Below the pieces are notes generated by a model. The model made no database searches, had not been told where the DNA came from, and saw only the letters and a list, made by a program, of their open reading frames with translations. The position numbers were made by a program, and so were the translations under genes. Source: JBBREP01 sp038202885 (lineage in GTDB: Bacteria; Actinomycetota; Acidimicrobiia; IMCC26256; PALSA-610). Taken from it: a stretch of 7,581 nt of DNA. This document shows positions 5,362 to 7,581 of the stretch, one piece after another. The number at the start of each line of letters is the position of its first letter. Positions within the stretch are counted from its first letter, which is position 1. The stretch is from NCBI GenBank assembly GCA_038202885.1, contig JBBREP010000135.1, positions 1 to 7,581 on the forward strand. Reading direction: 5' to 3'.

Positions 5362-7581
5362 ATGACCAAATGGGTCTACGCGTTTCAAGAAGGCAACCGC
5401 GACCAGAAGTATCTGCTCGGGGGCAAGGGTGCAAACCTCGCCGAGATGACAAACCTCGGGCTGCCGGTGCCGTCCGGATTCACGATCACGACCGCGGCGT
5501 GTAATGACTACCGCGAACACGACAACGTGCTGCCGTCGGACCTGATGGAACAGGTGTCGCAGGCGCGCGAAGTGCTCGAGGCGACGATGGGCAAGAAGCT
5601 CGGCGACGGTACCGATCCCTTGCTGGTGAGTGTGCGCTCCGGTGCGCCGTTCTCGATGCCGGGAATGATGGATACCGTGTTGAACCTCGGTCTCAACGAC
5701 ACATCGGTGCAGGGCCTGGCGAAACAGACTGGGAACGAGCGTTTCGCGTACGACAGCTACCGCCGGTTCGTGCAGATGTTCGGCAAGATCGTGCTCGACG
5801 TGTCGGGCGAGATTTTCGAGGAGGCCCTGCACGACCTCGTCGAGCGCGAGAACGTCGAGAACGAGACGAAGTTGTCACCGGCGGCCCTGCAGGGGCTGGT
5901 CGTCACGTTCAAGGAGCTTGTGCGTTCCGAGGTCGGTGTCGAGTTCCCCGACGATCCGCTCGACCAGCTTCGGTTCGCCATCGAGGCAGTGTTTCGGAGT
6001 TGGAACGGCCGTCGTGCGCGCGACTACCGCCGCATGGAAAAGATTCCCGACGACCTCGGCACCGCCGTCAACGTGCAAGCCATGGTGTTTGGCAACAAGG
6101 GCGACGACTCGGGCACTGGCGTGGCGTTCACGCGCAACCCGAGCAACGGCGAGAACACGCCCTATGGCGATTTCCTCGCCAATGCGCAAGGTGAAGACGT
6201 TGTCGCCGGCATCCGCATCACCGAGCCGCTCGACGCGATGGCCAACGACTTCGGCGAGTGTCACCAGCAGTTGCTCGCGGTGATGCAACGGCTCGAGCAG
6301 CATTACCGCGACATGTGCGACATCGAGTTCACGATCGAACAGGGCCGCCTGTTCATCCTCCAAACGCGCGTCGGCAAGCGAACTGCTGCGGCGGCGTTGC
6401 GGATGGCAGTCGACATGCAGCGCGACGGGATGATCGACGAGCGTGAAGGCGTGCGGCGAGTGACGCCAACGCAGCTCGACCAGCTGCTGCACCCGCAGTT
6501 CGACCCCGCCGCGAAGTACACGGTGCTCGCGAAGGGACTCAACGCTTCACCTGGCGCTGCGGTCGGCAAGGTGTACTTCACCGCCGACGACGCCGAGGCC
6601 GCGAGAGAAACGGGCGAGCGCGTCATCCTGGTTCGCCCCGAAACGTCGCCCGACGACCTGCACGGCATGATCGCCGCGGAGGGCATCCTCACGAGTCGGG
6701 GCGGTCTCGTGTCGCATGCCGCAGTCGTGGCGCGCGGCATGGGTACGCCGGCGATCTGTGGTGCCGATGCGCTGAAGATCGACGTCGCCGCGAAACAGTT
6801 CACGGTCGGTGACCTCGTCGTGCACGAAGGCGATGTGATTTCGCTGTCGGGTACCACAGGTGAGGTCGTCGTCGGCGAGGTCGACGTCGTCACTCCAGAG
6901 CCCACGGGCGACTTCGCGATCGTGCTCGGTTGGGCCGACAAACTCCGCCGACTCCGTGTGCGCACCAACGCCGACCTTCCCGAAGACGCGGCCAAGGCGC
7001 GCGCGTTCGGCGCCGAGGGCATCGGGCTGTGCCGCACCGAGCACATGTTCCTGGGCGACCGGCTCCCGATCGTGCAGCACATGATCCTTGCCGAGGACCC
7101 GGTTGAAGAAGACGCTGCGCTTGAGGCGTTGCGCGTGCAACAACTCGCCGATTTCATCGGTATTTTCGAGGCGATGGACGGCTTGCCCGTCACGATCCGG
7201 CTCCTCGATCCGCCGTTGCACGAGTTCCTCCCGAACCTCGAAGAGCTCGTGGCCAAGGAAGCCAAGGGCGAGCTCACCGACCAGGACAAGGTCCTGTACG
7301 CCGCGGCGCGCATGTGGCATGAGTTCAATCCGATGCTCGGCACGCGTGGTTGTCGCCTCGGCATCGTGAAGCCCGGCCTGTACCGCATGCAGGTGCGCGC
7401 GTTGATGCAGGCCGCGTGCCGGCGCAAGGCCGCGGGTGGCAACCCGATCGTCGAGATCATGATCCCGCTCATCGTGAACCGCGCTGAACTCGCGCTCTTG
7501 GAGTCGTGGACGCGTGAAGAGGCCGAGCGGGTATGCGAGCAAGAAGGTGTACGCGTCGAATATCTCGTCGGCACGATGATC
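5362..7581 (+). CDS. ppdK: Pyruvate, phosphate dikinase (C-terminus beyond window)
   Basis: Cytosolic enzyme interconverting pyruvate + ATP + phosphate and PEP + AMP + diphosphate, in glycolysis or gluconeogenesis. The frame is open for 740 codons to the last base; the family is about 870-900 residues, so roughly the last 140 are missing. The nucleotide-binding domain shows GGKGANLAEM with Lys22, SVRSGAPFSMPGMMDT (90-105, Arg92), FTRNP, DIEF (320-323) and QTR (334-336, Arg336). The phosphohistidine domain has GILTSRGGLVSHAAVVARG with catalytic His452. The PEP/pyruvate barrel begins near 515 and shows VRTNAD, GIGLCRTEHMF (Arg558), RLLDPPLHEF (Arg613) and NPMLGTRG. The window stops inside YLVGTMI, just before the expected metal-binding Glu and well before the catalytic C-terminal Cys. 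All ATP-site and His-domain residues I could compare are in place. Val450 replaces the Thr that plant regulators phosphorylate. Confidence 0.97.
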   Translation, partial: MTKWVYAFQEGNRDQKYLLGGKGANLAEMTNLGLPVPSGFTITTAACNDYREHDNVLPSDLMEQVSQAREVLEATMGKKLGDGTDPLLVSVRSGAPFSMPGMMDTVLNLGLNDTSVQGLAKQTGNERFAYDSYRRFVQMFGKIVLDVSGEIFEEALHDLVERENVENETKLSPAALQGLVVTFKELVRSEVGVEFPDDPLDQLRFAIEAVFRSWNGRRARDYRRMEKIPDDLGTAVNVQAMVFGNKGDDSGTGVAFTRNPSNGENTPYGDFLANAQGEDVVAGIRITEPLDAMANDFGECHQQLLAVMQRLEQHYRDMCDIEFTIEQGRLFILQTRVGKRTAAAALRMAVDMQRDGMIDEREGVRRVTPTQLDQLLHPQFDPAAKYTVLAKGLNASPGAAVGKVYFTADDAEAARETGERVILVRPETSPDDLHGMIAAEGILTSRGGLVSHAAVVARGMGTPAICGADALKIDVAAKQFTVGDLVVHEGDVISLSGTTGEVVVGEVDVVTPEPTGDFAIVLGWADKLRRLRVRTNADLPEDAAKARAFGAEGIGLCRTEHMFLGDRLPIVQHMILAEDPVEEDAALEALRVQQLADFIGIFEAMDGLPVTIRLLDPPLHEFLPNLEELVAKEAKGELTDQDKVLYAAARMWHEFNPMLGTRGCRLGIVKPGLYRMQVRALMQAACRRKAAGGNPIVEIMIPLIVNRAELALLESWTREEAERVCEQEGVRVEYLVGTMI

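Overview
The window looks like ordinary chromosomal housekeeping DNA from a GC-rich actinobacterium. Codons end mostly in G or C. UppS, RecO and a single-chain (alpha2-type) glycyl-tRNA synthetase cluster as they do in Actinomycetota, and pyruvate phosphate dikinase sits close to glyS. My best guess is Acidimicrobiia or a relative; this is inference from gene content and order, not from a marker search. I see no rRNA, tRNA, CRISPR array, transposase or phage gene.

Layout: a YegS/DAGK-family lipid kinase (minus strand, 24-923) diverges from a plus-strand series: uppS (1016-1789), recO (1887-2603), glyS (2822-4138), a membrane protein joining a degenerate J-domain to an RDD domain (4201-5220), and ppdK (5362-7581), which runs off the right edge after 740 codons. 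The gaps are 92, 97, 218, 62 and 141 bases. None exceeds 300 bases, and the genes are not tightly overlapped as in a strict operon. The roles are polyprenyl/lipid phosphate metabolism (lipid kinase, UppS), DNA repair (RecO), translation (GlyRS), membrane function of unknown type (J-RDD) and the pyruvate/PEP interconversion (PPDK).

The most interesting signal is between the genes. The gaps before uppS, glyS and ppdK hold diverged copies of one GC-rich repeat, all in the same orientation relative to the downstream gene. Their right ends lie only a few bases before the start codons, so the repeat ends in or next to the purine-rich ribosome-binding region. The glyS copy is the largest: about 195 bases bounded by a near-perfect 24/25-base inverted repeat, like a miniature element (MITE or BIME type) or a structured mRNA leader. 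The second point of interest is the J-RDD protein, whose J-domain has lost the HPD motif and whose RDD domain carries a long charged helical insert between its membrane segments.
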